Assembly (NCBI RefSeq): GCF_029369745.1
Contig: NZ_CP120210.1
Span: 6,324,001-6,388,000 of the forward strand
Length of the DNA: 64,000 nt
Source: Amycolatopsis sp. QT-25
Lineage (GTDB): Bacteria > Actinomycetota > Actinomycetes > Mycobacteriales > Pseudonocardiaceae
Reading direction: 5' to 3'
A model generated the notes under the pieces. It was not told the origin of the DNA and did no database searches. It saw only the letters and a program-made list of their open reading frames with translations. Below, piece by piece: positions 33,770 to 42,354 of this stretch (the stretch's first letter is position 1; each line of letters begins with the position of its first letter). The position numbers were made by a program, and so were the translations under genes.

Positions 33770-34369
33770 TCACCGCGCCCGGTCGTAAACCAGCGCCATC
33801 TCCCCGAGTTCCCCGACCTCCTGATACGCCAGCGTCCACTTCGACGCGGGCAGCCCGTCGGCGAACAGGCGTTGCCCGCCGCCGGTGATCTCGGGGCAGA
33901 TCATCAGATACAGCCGGTCGAGCAGGTCGGCGGCGAGCAGTGCCTTGATGACGCTGGCGCTGCTGTTGACCAGGATGTCGCCGTCTCCGTTCGCCTTCAG
34001 GTCGGCGATCACGTCGGCGACGGGGGCGTTCACGACGCGGGCGCGGTCCCAGGGCGCGTCGGTCAGGGTCGTGGAGAAGACCACCTTTTCCGCGTCCGTG
34101 AGCCACTTCGCGTAGGCGCGGTCACGGGGGTCGGCGTTCGCGTCGGCGGCGATGGCCGGCCAGAAGCCGAGGAAGCCCTCGGCGTTCAGTCTGCCGAGCA
34201 CCGCGGTGGTCGCCTTTTCGTGGATGCGGGCGAGGTGGGCGCGGGCGATGTCGGTGGTGGCGTACGAGACGATCGCGCCCAGGTCGCCGGGACCACCCGG
34301 GCCGCTGTAGTGGCCGTCGAGGGTGAGGCCGATGTTCGCGGTGACGCGGCGGCCGGTCGGGTTCGTCAT
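33770..34369 (-). CDS. Dihydrofolate reductase-like (RibD C-terminal domain) protein
   Basis: 199 residues, the RibD-C/DHFR-like family: TANIGLTLDGHYSGPGGPGD, a central VFSTTLTDAPWDRARVV, ILVNSSASVIKALLAADLLD and CPEITGGGQRLFADGLP. Proteins of this family are NADPH-binding reductases of undefined substrate, often next to ArsR- or PadR-type regulators. The ATG at 34369 overlaps the stop of the upstream ArsR-START gene (ATGA), so expression is coupled to it. Confidence 0.85.
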   Translation of the reverse strand: MTNPTGRRVTANIGLTLDGHYSGPGGPGDLGAIVSYATTDIARAHLARIHEKATTAVLGRLNAEGFLGFWPAIAADANADPRDRAYAKWLTDAEKVVFSTTLTDAPWDRARVVNAPVADVIADLKANGDGDILVNSSASVIKALLAADLLDRLYLMICPEITGGGQRLFADGLPASKWTLAYQEVGELGEMALVYDRAR

Positions 34370-35175
34370 GTCGTTCGGTCCTTTTCTCGGATGAGCTGAG
34401 CTGCGAAGTTGTCGAGCACCTGGCCCCAGCCGGTTTCGATGCCGGCGATGAAGGGGACGGCCTCGACGGTGGTTTCGGTGACGCGCAGGTCGAGGCGGAG
34501 CCGGGTCCCGTCCGGCGTTTCGGTGAGCTTCAGGTCGTAGTGACCGCTGAAGAAGGTGTCCCCCTTGGCGTCCAGCACCGCGAGGTCGAATTCGAGGTGG
34601 TCGGCTTCGGTCGCGGCACGCACCTCGCCCGCGGAGCGGTATCGGCCTTCCGCGTCGCGGTAGTCGAGGACGGCTCGGCCACCCGTCCACGGCTCGATGA
34701 CGCAGTCGGTGACGGTCATCGAAGGCGGCGCCCACCAGGCCGCGAGCAGCGCGGGGTCGGTCCAGTGCCGCCAGACGGCGGTCGGCGGCGCGGCGAGCAG
34801 GCGGTCGAACGTGAACGCCCGTCCGTCCGCCCACCGGTCCTGGTCCGCGGACGCGGTGTCCGCGGAGATCGCGGCCTGGTAGCGCTTGAGGACATCGCGC
34901 TCACCCTCGTTCGCTTCGATGGTCGCGTTCAGCACCCGCATCCGGCCCTCGAAGTCCTTCAACGGGCCCGCCTCGACCGCGTAGACACGACGCGCCCCGA
35001 GCGGGAAGACCGTCACGAGACCGACGCGGGCGAGGGTCTGTAAGTGCTTCGTGGTCTGCGGCTGCCGCAGGCCGGTCAGCTCGGCGAGCTCACCGACGGA
35101 CCGGGGCCCTTCGGCGAGGAGTTCGACGATGCGCCACCTCGCGCCGTCTCCCAGCGCTGCCGCGATCTGCTCCAT
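34366..35175 (-). CDS. ArsR-type regulator fused to an AHSA1/START-like domain
   Basis: 269 residues. An N-terminal winged helix (1-95) shows IAAALGDGARWRIVELLAEG and ELAELTGLRQPQTTKHLQTL. A C-terminal SRPBCC/AHSA1 domain (about 115-265) follows, with FTFDRLLAAPPTAVWRHWTD, LLAAWWAPPSMTV and FIAGIETGWGQVLDNFAAQL. Fusions of this kind are known, in which the START-like cavity senses a hydrophobic ligand and controls DNA binding. It heads a two-gene unit with the DHFR-like reductase. Tandem TATTC/GAATA boxes upstream are its probable operator. Confidence 0.88.
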   Translation of the reverse strand: MEQIAAALGDGARWRIVELLAEGPRSVGELAELTGLRQPQTTKHLQTLARVGLVTVFPLGARRVYAVEAGPLKDFEGRMRVLNATIEANEGERDVLKRYQAAISADTASADQDRWADGRAFTFDRLLAAPPTAVWRHWTDPALLAAWWAPPSMTVTDCVIEPWTGGRAVLDYRDAEGRYRSAGEVRAATEADHLEFDLAVLDAKGDTFFSGHYDLKLTETPDGTRLRLDLRVTETTVEAVPFIAGIETGWGQVLDNFAAQLIREKDRTT

Positions 35176-35184
35176 GCCGCAAAG

Positions 35185-35218
35185 TATTCACTGAGAAGAA
35201 TATTCCTGTCAAGGAATA
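35185..35218. promoter_or_regulatory. Tandem ArsR-type operator and promoter
   Basis: Two overlapping inverted repeats TATTC-N8-GAATA (35185-35202) and TATTC-N8-GAATA (35201-35218) share one base and are spaced 16 bases apart. They lie 10-43 bases upstream of the ArsR-START start in an island of AT-rich DNA. The second also overlaps the stop of the adjacent methyltransferase gene. Confidence 0.65.
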
Positions 35219-36213
35219 TCTTGCCGGTGGAACTCCAGCAGGCTGCGCTGTTCGGTCAGCGTGATGAGGGAGTCGAAGACCAGCCCGTGTACGCCGGCGA
35301 GTTCGCGAAGCTCGTCGAGGCGCCGCTCGCGGCCGCCGTAGAGCACGAGCATCACCAGGTCCCACTCGGTCTGCGCCCCGATCCCGCCGACCGCCTCGAT
35401 GACGAGGACACGGCCGCCCGGGCGGGCCGCCTCGGCGCAGCGGGCCAGGACGCGATGGGCGTGCTCGTCGTCCCAGTCGTGGAGGATGTCGGACAGCAGA
35501 TAGGCGTCCGCCCCGGCCGGCAGCGGGTCGAAGAAGCTGCCCGCGGTCACCTCGGCCCGGTCCCCGAGGCCCTGTTCCCGCAGTTCCTTCTCGGCGACGG
35601 CCGCGGTGGGCGCGAGATCGACGAGATGGCCGCGCATCGAGGGATTGGCCTTCAGGATCGCGGCCAGCAGGCTGCCGTGACCTCCGCCGACGTCGACGAT
35701 CGTGTCGAAGCGCGACCACTCGAAACCGGCGACGAGACCCGGCACCTGCGTCCGGAACCGCTGGGTCATCTGCCGGTCGAACGTCTCACGGAGGTGGGGA
35801 CGCTCGGCGAGATCGGCCCAGAAGTCCTGGCCGTAGCGGCGGATGTAGCCCGCCTGACCGGTGGCGACACTGTGCGCGAGTTCGACGAACGCCAGCTCGC
35901 CCCGTCCGCCGGCGGCGTTGATGTCCAGGAGTCCGGCGAGCCCGTTTCCCGCGTCGGCACGCAGGTTCGCCCCGTACTCGGTGGTGCGGTAGCCGGCCGA
36001 TGTCCGTTCGAGGACGCCGAGGGTGGTCAGGTGCCCCAGCAGCAGATCGAGCGCGAGCGGCGCTTGGCCGAGTTCCGCCGCCAGGTCGTCGGCGGTCGCG
36101 CCGTCGCCGGACAGCCGGTCCGGCAGCCCGAGGGTGACCGCGACCCGCAGCGCCATCGGAGTCGCCAGCCCGGCCAACCGGAGGAGATCGTCTCTGTCGT
36201 CGTGGTTCGTCAC
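35209..36213 (-). CDS. SAM-dependent O-methyltransferase
   Basis: 334 residues from GTG 36213. An N-terminal winged-helix dimerisation domain (LLRLAGLATPMALRVAVTLG, LDLLLGHLTTLGVLERTSAG) is followed by a class I methyltransferase core. That core has the SAM loop VDVGGGHGSLLAAIL, acidic GHLVDLAPTA and a catalytic-base region LSDILHDWDDEHAHRVLARC. This is the plant/bacterial acetylserotonin O-methyltransferase type used on aromatic natural products. The substrate is unknown and no biosynthetic genes flank it. Its stop codon lies within the ArsR operator region. Confidence 0.9.
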   Translation of the reverse strand: MTNHDDRDDLLRLAGLATPMALRVAVTLGLPDRLSGDGATADDLAAELGQAPLALDLLLGHLTTLGVLERTSAGYRTTEYGANLRADAGNGLAGLLDINAAGGRGELAFVELAHSVATGQAGYIRRYGQDFWADLAERPHLRETFDRQMTQRFRTQVPGLVAGFEWSRFDTIVDVGGGHGSLLAAILKANPSMRGHLVDLAPTAAVAEKELREQGLGDRAEVTAGSFFDPLPAGADAYLLSDILHDWDDEHAHRVLARCAEAARPGGRVLVIEAVGGIGAQTEWDLVMLVLYGGRERRLDELRELAGVHGLVFDSLITLTEQRSLLEFHRQDIP

Positions 36214-36246
36214 GGGAATTCACTGTGGCAGCGCGGTCAAGCCGTT

Positions 36247-36432
36247 TTACGGCGTCAGCGTCCGCCCCGTGAGGCCCGCGGTCTCGACCGCCTCGGCGTA
36301 GCTCCGCGCGACTTCCGCCGCCGGGGTGCCGCCGTCCGGTTCACCGCGCGCGGTGAGCGCTTCGGAGACAGCGGTCCCGATCGTCTCGGAGGCGCCGATC
36401 ACGAGGAGCTTTCTCGGCGTCTTCCCTTTCAA
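36247..36432 (-). pseudogene. Short-chain dehydrogenase with most of its body deleted
   Basis: Only 61 codons remain: KLLVIGASETIGTAVSEALT (beta-1, glycine-rich loop and first helix) is followed immediately by a typical SDR C-terminus, EVARSYAEAVETAGLTGRTL. The catalytic Ser/Tyr/Lys region, about 140 residues, is missing but the frame is intact. The TTG at 36432 overlaps the aminotransferase stop. This is a clean in-frame deletion like that in the DUF998 gene. Confidence 0.65.
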
Positions 36433-37202
36433 GGTCGAAGGAGAGGTTCCGTTTCGTAGGCCCGGTGCAGTGCCGCGACGAACGAGGGCGCTTCCGGCAG
36501 CGGCGTCACGCCGATCCGGCGCACCGCGATCCCGGGCGTCCACGAGTTCATGACCACCGCGCCGCCGAGCCCCGGCAGGTCGGCGAGCGTGACCTCCCGC
36601 ACCTGTTGCGGCACATCGAGTCCCGCCAGCCGCCGCCGCACGATGCCCATCGTCGTTCCCCGCAGCAGGCCGGCTTCGGGCCACACCACCGTATCGCGAT
36701 CCCAGAAGGCGAGGTTCCAGATCGTCGCCTCGCTCAACCGGCCCCGCCGGTCGACGAACGCCGCGTCGTCGGCACCTTCACCCTCCGCCTGACGCCGGAA
36801 GTACGTCTTGGCCATCTCGCCGGTGTGCTTGATGGCGGGAAGGAGGCGCTCGTGGTCGACGGCCGTCAGCGCGAGCGGACCCGCCGGGCCGGAAGCCGGG
36901 GGCCGGGTGCGCACCAGGACTTCGAGTTCCCCCGGCAGGTGGATCGTCACGGTCAGGGACACGTCCTCCGGCCCGGCCTCGATCGCCGTGCGCAGGTACG
37001 AGCGGATCCGGTCGTCGGGCAGGGCGTCGCCGAACAGTTCCAGCGAGGCCGTCCGGAGCCGGTCCAGGTGCAGATCGAGCCCGCGGACCAGGCCGTCACG
37101 CACCTGCATGGCCGTGAAGTGGGCGAAACCGGCGAAAGCGAGTGGCGCCAGGTCTTCGGCGGTCGCGGTCTCGCCGTTCCGCTGCGCGACATAGGAACTC
37201 AT
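36429..37202 (-). CDS. PLP-dependent class IV aminotransferase (aminodeoxychorismate lyase-like)
   Basis: 257 residues from ATG 37202. Segments FAHFTAMQVRDGLVRGLDLH, DRLRTASLELFGDAL, AIKHTGEMAKTYFRRQAEGE and FVDRRGRLSEATIWNLAFWD fit the fold-type IV family. The lysine near IKHT is the probable PLP anchor. Loop LLRGTTMGIVRRRL binds the phosphate. Family activities include branched-chain amino acid transamination and 4-amino-4-deoxychorismate lyase; this short version resembles uncharacterised actinobacterial homologues. It is divergent from the DinB-like gene. Confidence 0.82.
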   Translation of the reverse strand: MSSYVAQRNGETATAEDLAPLAFAGFAHFTAMQVRDGLVRGLDLHLDRLRTASLELFGDALPDDRIRSYLRTAIEAGPEDVSLTVTIHLPGELEVLVRTRPPASGPAGPLALTAVDHERLLPAIKHTGEMAKTYFRRQAEGEGADDAAFVDRRGRLSEATIWNLAFWDRDTVVWPEAGLLRGTTMGIVRRRLAGLDVPQQVREVTLADLPGLGGAVVMNSWTPGIAVRRIGVTPLPEAPSFVAALHRAYETEPLLRP

Positions 37203-37256
37203 GTCCGCACCGTAATCCGGTTGCGGCCGCGGTGCCCCGGCGGCAGGATCCCGCGG

Positions 37257-37763
37257 ATGTCCACCTCGCGTTCCGGACTGTCGCGCTGGCAGTTCGACCT
37301 GACCTGGTCGTTGTTCGAGTACCACCTCGCCACCTTCGAACCGGCGGAGTTCCGTTGGGAGCCCACCGCTGTCTGCTGGACGGTGCGCCCGGACGGCACT
37401 CCCGACTGGGCCGACGCCGAACCCGACCCGATCCCGGTCCCCACGATCGCCTGGCTCACCTGGCACATCGGCTGGTGGTGGAGCGTCGCGCTGGACCACG
37501 CCAACGGCCGAACTCCGCGCGAGCGCACCGAAATCATCTGGCCCGGTGAAGAATCCGCCATCGGCTGGCTGCGCGGACTTCGCGACGAATGGCTGGCCGT
37601 CCTGGCTCGTTCGACCGACGCCGACCTCGACGCGCCCTCCGCCTACCCGTTCGGCGAGGATGCCGGGCTGACCTTCGCCCACACCGTCGCCTGGGTGAAC
37701 TCCGAACTGATGAAGAACGTGTCCGAGATCGGGCAGCTCAGGTTGCTGCGGCTCGCGGCGTGA
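37257..37763 (+). CDS. DinB-superfamily protein
   Basis: 168 residues from ATG 37257, a four-helix DinB/YfiT-type protein: QFDLTWSLFEYHLATFEPAE, TIAWLTWHIGWWWSVALDHA, IGWLRGLRDEWLAVLARSTD and FAHTVAWVNSELMKNVSEIG. The His residues in the first (EYHL), second (WHIGWW) and fourth (FAHT) helices are the likely metal triad. A thiol-transferase or hydrolase function is typical. Its end overlaps the convergent dnaE gene by 26 bases. Confidence 0.8.
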   Translation: MSTSRSGLSRWQFDLTWSLFEYHLATFEPAEFRWEPTAVCWTVRPDGTPDWADAEPDPIPVPTIAWLTWHIGWWWSVALDHANGRTPRERTEIIWPGEESAIGWLRGLRDEWLAVLARSTDADLDAPSAYPFGEDAGLTFAHTVAWVNSELMKNVSEIGQLRLLRLAA

Positions 37764-40700
37764 TACCGGGAATGGACTTCAGCTCACCCAGGAGCATCGA
37801 ACTGACCGCTACCGGATAGTCGTCGAGCGCGTACACCGTTCCGGCGAGCTCCACCCGGACCGGGACCTTCCCCCGGTGTGCCAGCAGAGCCCGCTTCAAT
37901 TCCAGAACGGCGTCCTCGGTGAGTCTCTCGGCGGTCGCGTGCAGGATCAGGGGCGGCTCCCCGTCTTCCACCGCGGAAAGGTCGAGCGGCACGAGGCCGC
38001 CGCCGAAGACGGACATCTTGTCCTCCCGCCAGTTCACCCGGCCGCTGACGCGGACGGCGTTGTCCTCGGCCAGATCCGCCGCGAACAGGGCGTACGCCTT
38101 GGGAAAGAAGAGCACTTCGAGCGCCGCGTCCAGATCCTCGATCGTGCAGATGGCCCACGGTTCGCCCTTCTTGTTCACCCGCCGCTCCAGCGACGTGATG
38201 AGCCCGGCGACGATCACTTCACCTTCCCGTGGCGGATTGTCGAGGATCGCCGCGATCGGGCGGGGCGCGTGCGCGCGCAGGACGCGTTCCGCCCCGTCGA
38301 GCGGATGCGCCGACACGTACAGTCCGAGCATCTCCCGTTCGTGGGCGAGCAATTCCTTGCGCGGCCATTCCTCGGCACCGAATTCGAGATGCGCGAGCGG
38401 CGAGGTGCCGTCTTGGCTCGCCTCGCCAGGGCCGAAGAGGTCGAACTGGCCCATTTCCTGCTTGCGTTTCAACGGCACCACGGCGTCCACCGCGCCCTCG
38501 TGCACCCGCAGGATCGAGAGCCGCGGATGCCCGAGCGAGTCGAACGCGCCCGCCTTGGCCAGGGACTCGACGACCCGTTTGTTGCAGGCCACCAGCGCCG
38601 ACTTGTCGAGGAAGTCGCCGAACGACGCGTACTTCCCCTTTTCCCGCCGGGTCGCGATGATCGACTCGACGACGTTCGCGCCGACGTTGCGCACCGCGCC
38701 CAGCCCGAACCGGATCGCGTCCCCCACCGCCGAGAACCGGAGCCCCGATTCGTTGACGTCCGGCGGCAGCACCTCGATCCCCAGCCGACGGCATTCCGCA
38801 AGGTAGACCGCCGACTTGTCCTTGTTGTCCCCCACCGAAGTCAGCAGGCCCGCCATGTACTCGGCCGGGTAATTCGCCTTGAGGTACGCGGTCCAATAGC
38901 CGACCAGGCCGTACCCCGCGGCGTGGGACTTGTTGAACGCGTACCCGGCGAACGGCAGGATCGCGTCCCACAACGCCCGCACGGCCTCGCGGGAGAAGCC
39001 GTTGGCGACCATGCCGTCCCGGAATCCCTCGAACTCCTTCTCCAGTACCTCTTTCTTCTTCTTGCCCATCGCCTTGCGCAACACGTCGGCGCGGCCCATG
39101 GAATAACCGGCGACGTCGCGCGCGATCCGCATGATCTGTTCCTGGTACACGATCAGGCCGTGCGTCTCGGCCAGGATCTCGCGCAACGGCTCGGCCAGCT
39201 CGGGATGGATCGACTCGATCGGCTGCCTGCCGTTCTTGCGGTCCGCGTAGTTGTTGTGCGTGTTCATCGCGATGGGACCGGGCCGGTACAACGCGTTCAC
39301 CGCGATGATGTCGCCGAAGCCGGTCGGCCTCAAGCGGCGCAGCAGATCCCGCATCGCGCCGCCGTCGAGCTGGAAGACACCGAGACTGTCGCCGCGGGCG
39401 AGCAGTTCGTAGGTCGCCGTGTCCTCGACACCGAGCCTGTCGAGGTCGATCTCCTCGCCGCGGTTGGCCTTGACGTTGTCGAGCGCGTCACCGATGACGG
39501 TGAGATTGCGCAGGCCGAGGAAGTCCATCTTCAGCAGGCCGATGGCCTCGCACGACGGGTAGTCCCAGCCGGTGATGACCGCGCCGTCGTCCCGCCGCCA
39601 CAACGGGATCGCGTCGAGCAGCGGTTCACTCGACATGATGACGGCGCACGCGTGCACCCCCGCGTTGCGGATCAGTCCTTCGAGCCCCCGCGCCGTCGCG
39701 AAGATCTCGGCCGCCTCACCGTCGCCTTCCAGCAACGCGCGGACCTCCGCGGCTTCGGCGTAACGCTCGTGACCGGGCTCCACGATTCCGGCGAGCGGGA
39801 TGTCCTTCGCCGCGACCGGCGGCGGAAGCGCCTTGGAGATCCGCTCCGCGATCGCGTACCCGCTCTGTCCATGATGGACACGGGCGGCGTCCTTGATGGC
39901 CGCCTTCGTCTTGATGGTGCCGAAGGTGATCACCTGGGCGACGTGCTCGGCCCCGTATTTGCCGGTGGCGTACCGGATCATCTCGCCGCGGCGCCGGTCG
40001 TCGAAGTCCATGTCGATGTCCGGCATGGAAACCCGCTCGGGGTTGAGGAACCGTTCGAAGAGCAGGCCGAGATCGATCGGGTCCAGGTTGGTGATGCCGA
40101 GCGCGTACGCCACGAGCGAGCCCGCCGCCGAACCGCGGCCGGGCCCGACCCGGATCCCGACGCGGCGGGCGTGGTTCATCAGGTCGGCGGTGATCAGGAA
40201 GTACGCCGGGAACCCCTTTTCGGCGATCACGCCGATCTCGAAGTCGGCACGGGCGAGGTAGGCGTCGGGGACGCCGTCCGGGAGGCGGCGGCGGAGCCCG
40301 GCCGCGACCTCTTCGCGCAGCCAGGACGCCTCGTCGTGTCCTTCGGGGACTTCGAAGACCGGCATGCGGTCGACGTGCCGGTAGACCTCGTCGTACGGCT
40401 GGATCCGTTCGGCGACGAGCAGCGTGGAATCGGCCGCGCCGGGGACTTCCGCGTCCCAATACCGGCGCATCTCCTCCGCGGACTTGAGGTAGTAGCCGTC
40501 GCCGTCGAACTTGAACCGGCCGGGATCGTCGAGGGTCTTGCCGGACTGGACGCACAGCAACGCGGAATGCGCCGCCGCCTGATCCTGGGTGACGTAGTGC
40601 GAATCGTTGGTGGCCAACGGTTTCAAGTCGAGCCGGCGGCCGATGTCCAGCAGGCCGTCCCGCACGGACCGCTCGATCGGGAGGCCGTGGTCCATCAGTT

Positions 40701-41256
40701 CCAGGAAGAAGTCCTCCGCGCCGAAGATGTCGCGGTAGTCCGAAGCCGCCTGGATCGCCTCCTCCGGCTGGCCGAGCCGCAGCCGGGTCTGCACCTCGCC
40801 GGACGGGCATCCGGTCGTGGCGATCACGCCTTCGTGATGCCGGGCGAGGAGTTCGCGGTCCATCCGGGGTTTGCGGTAGTAGCCCTCCAGGCTGGCCAGT
40901 GAGGACAGTTTGAACAGGTTCCGCAGCCCGGTCGCGTTCTCGGCGAGCATGGTCATATGCGTGTAGGCGCCACCGCCGGAGACGTCGCCGCCGTCACCGC
41001 GCCGCCCCCAGAACACCGGTTTCCGGTGGAAGCGGGACTCGGGCGCGAGGTAGGCCTCGATACCGATCACCGGTTTGAGCCCGGCACGGACGGACTGCCG
41101 GTAGAACTCGTCGGCGCCGTACAGGTTCCCGTGGTCGGTCATGCCCACCGCGGGCATGCCGAGCCGCCGGGCCTCCTCGAACAGCGGCGCGATCTTGGCC
41201 GCGCCGTCGAGCATCGAGTATTCGGTATGAACGTGCAGGTGCACGAAGGAGTCCAC
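37738..41256 (-). CDS. dnaE: DNA polymerase III alpha subunit
   Basis: 1172 residues from GTG 41256, full length for replicative DnaE1 (about 1180). The PHP domain starts at residue 2 with SFVHLHVHTEYSMLDG. The catalytic palm has PDIDMDFDDRRR near residue 410. YAFNKSHAAGYGLVGYWTAY and the fingers region are intact. The tandem HhH segment lies around CRRLGIEVLPPDVNESGLRF. A C-terminal OB domain (VIVAGLITSLERRVNKKGEP) completes it. It catalyses leading- and lagging-strand synthesis. The upstream frame continues without stops to 41481, but the HVHTEYS start fixes the true N-terminus. Confidence 0.96.
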   Translation of the reverse strand: MDSFVHLHVHTEYSMLDGAAKIAPLFEEARRLGMPAVGMTDHGNLYGADEFYRQSVRAGLKPVIGIEAYLAPESRFHRKPVFWGRRGDGGDVSGGGAYTHMTMLAENATGLRNLFKLSSLASLEGYYRKPRMDRELLARHHEGVIATTGCPSGEVQTRLRLGQPEEAIQAASDYRDIFGAEDFFLELMDHGLPIERSVRDGLLDIGRRLDLKPLATNDSHYVTQDQAAAHSALLCVQSGKTLDDPGRFKFDGDGYYLKSAEEMRRYWDAEVPGAADSTLLVAERIQPYDEVYRHVDRMPVFEVPEGHDEASWLREEVAAGLRRRLPDGVPDAYLARADFEIGVIAEKGFPAYFLITADLMNHARRVGIRVGPGRGSAAGSLVAYALGITNLDPIDLGLLFERFLNPERVSMPDIDMDFDDRRRGEMIRYATGKYGAEHVAQVITFGTIKTKAAIKDAARVHHGQSGYAIAERISKALPPPVAAKDIPLAGIVEPGHERYAEAAEVRALLEGDGEAAEIFATARGLEGLIRNAGVHACAVIMSSEPLLDAIPLWRRDDGAVITGWDYPSCEAIGLLKMDFLGLRNLTVIGDALDNVKANRGEEIDLDRLGVEDTATYELLARGDSLGVFQLDGGAMRDLLRRLRPTGFGDIIAVNALYRPGPIAMNTHNNYADRKNGRQPIESIHPELAEPLREILAETHGLIVYQEQIMRIARDVAGYSMGRADVLRKAMGKKKKEVLEKEFEGFRDGMVANGFSREAVRALWDAILPFAGYAFNKSHAAGYGLVGYWTAYLKANYPAEYMAGLLTSVGDNKDKSAVYLAECRRLGIEVLPPDVNESGLRFSAVGDAIRFGLGAVRNVGANVVESIIATRREKGKYASFGDFLDKSALVACNKRVVESLAKAGAFDSLGHPRLSILRVHEGAVDAVVPLKRKQEMGQFDLFGPGEASQDGTSPLAHLEFGAEEWPRKELLAHEREMLGLYVSAHPLDGAERVLRAHAPRPIAAILDNPPREGEVIVAGLITSLERRVNKKGEPWAICTIEDLDAALEVLFFPKAYALFAADLAEDNAVRVSGRVNWREDKMSVFGGGLVPLDLSAVEDGEPPLILHATAERLTEDAVLELKRALLAHRGKVPVRVELAGTVYALDDYPVAVSSMLLGELKSIPGITPRAAAT

Positions 41257-41374
41257 CGGCCACTCCCCACGGTTGTACGATTCCGGTCCGACGCGGCGAT
41301 TGGACCAAGGCGCACCGGCGTTGTCCAACAAGCGACACGCGGCGATCGACAACCGGAAGTTGTAGGAGGAGACA

Positions 41375-42310
41375 GTGGAGCTGGACCTGGGCGCGGTGCG
41401 CGCGTTCGTCGCGGTGGCCGAGGACCGATACTTCGGCGAGGCGGCGATCCGGCTGGAGGTGAGCCAGCAGGCGATCTCCAAACGCGTCGCGAAGCTCGAA
41501 GCCGATCTGGGCGTGCGTCTGCTGTCGCGGACCCGCGGCGGTGCCGAGCCGACCGAAGACGGCGAGAAGTTCCTCGCTCACGCTCGTGCGCTGATCACCC
41601 TGGCGGACCAGGCCGTCGAGCGGCTTCACGGCAGGCGCCGTCCCCTGCGCGTCGACGTCCTCGGCACACGACTGGCGACCATGGAGGTGATCCGGGCCTT
41701 CCACGCCGAGCACGACGACGAACTGGAACTCGTCACGCCCGGGCTGGGTGCGGTGCGCCGATCGGTGCTGCCCGAATCGGTCGATGCCGCCTTCGCCCGC
41801 GCGGGCTCCGCGCCGGAGCCGGGCATCGCCCGCACACCCGCCTACCTGGAGCCGGCGAACCTCCTGGTCGGACGGCGGCATCCGCTCGCGCGGCGGCGGC
41901 GGGTCGCGATGGCGGAACTCGACGGCATGACGGCGTGGATGCCCTACACGGCGCGGGCCAGCGAATGGGCGGAGTTCTGGCGGGAACTGTGCCCCGAGTT
42001 CGGTGTCCTGATCGACACCGACGGCCCGAACTTCGGGCTCGAACACCACATCGAGGTCCTCGGCACGTCGAAGGACCGGCTGGGTTTCGTCGGCGCGAAA
42101 ATGCACGTGCCCTGGCATCCGGACGTCGTCCAGATCCCGCTCGTGGATCCGACGCCGGTGTATCCGTTCTCGTTGCTGTGGCGGCACGAGAACCGGCATC
42201 CCACGCTGCCGCTGCTGATCGAGCACGTCCGCTCCGGTTACCGGCCCTTCGATCCGGAGCGGCAATGGCTCCCGGTGTCGGATCGGGAGGCGATGAGCGC
42301 TGATCGGTGA
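41375..42310 (+). CDS. LysR-family transcriptional regulator
   Basis: 311 residues from GTG 41375 behind GGAGGA. The N-terminal winged helix is LGAVRAFVAVAEDRYFGEAA with LEVSQQAISKRVAKLEADLG. A type 2 periplasmic-binding-like effector domain follows, with PLRVDVLGTRLATMEVIRAF and LEPANLLVGRRHPLARRRRV. It is divergent from dnaE with a 118-base gap that includes GTTGTCCAACAAG- and TTGTAGGAG-type symmetric elements. The target and effector are unknown. Confidence 0.9.
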   Translation: MELDLGAVRAFVAVAEDRYFGEAAIRLEVSQQAISKRVAKLEADLGVRLLSRTRGGAEPTEDGEKFLAHARALITLADQAVERLHGRRRPLRVDVLGTRLATMEVIRAFHAEHDDELELVTPGLGAVRRSVLPESVDAAFARAGSAPEPGIARTPAYLEPANLLVGRRHPLARRRRVAMAELDGMTAWMPYTARASEWAEFWRELCPEFGVLIDTDGPNFGLEHHIEVLGTSKDRLGFVGAKMHVPWHPDVVQIPLVDPTPVYPFSLLWRHENRHPTLPLLIEHVRSGYRPFDPERQWLPVSDREAMSADR

Positions 42311-42354
42311 GTGTCCGGCAGGCGCGGCGCTCCCGAAGACCACTCCTCGAAGGC

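Noticed and set aside
37876..40902. About 1000-codon plus-strand frame opposite dnaE
   Set aside because: It mirrors the DnaE coding sequence; composition (Arg, Val, Asp, Gln rich) and absence of motifs mark it as a shadow.
41257..41481. Upstream extension of dnaE
   Set aside because: The extra 75 codons precede the universal HLHVHTEYS start of the PHP domain and overlap the divergent LysR gene.
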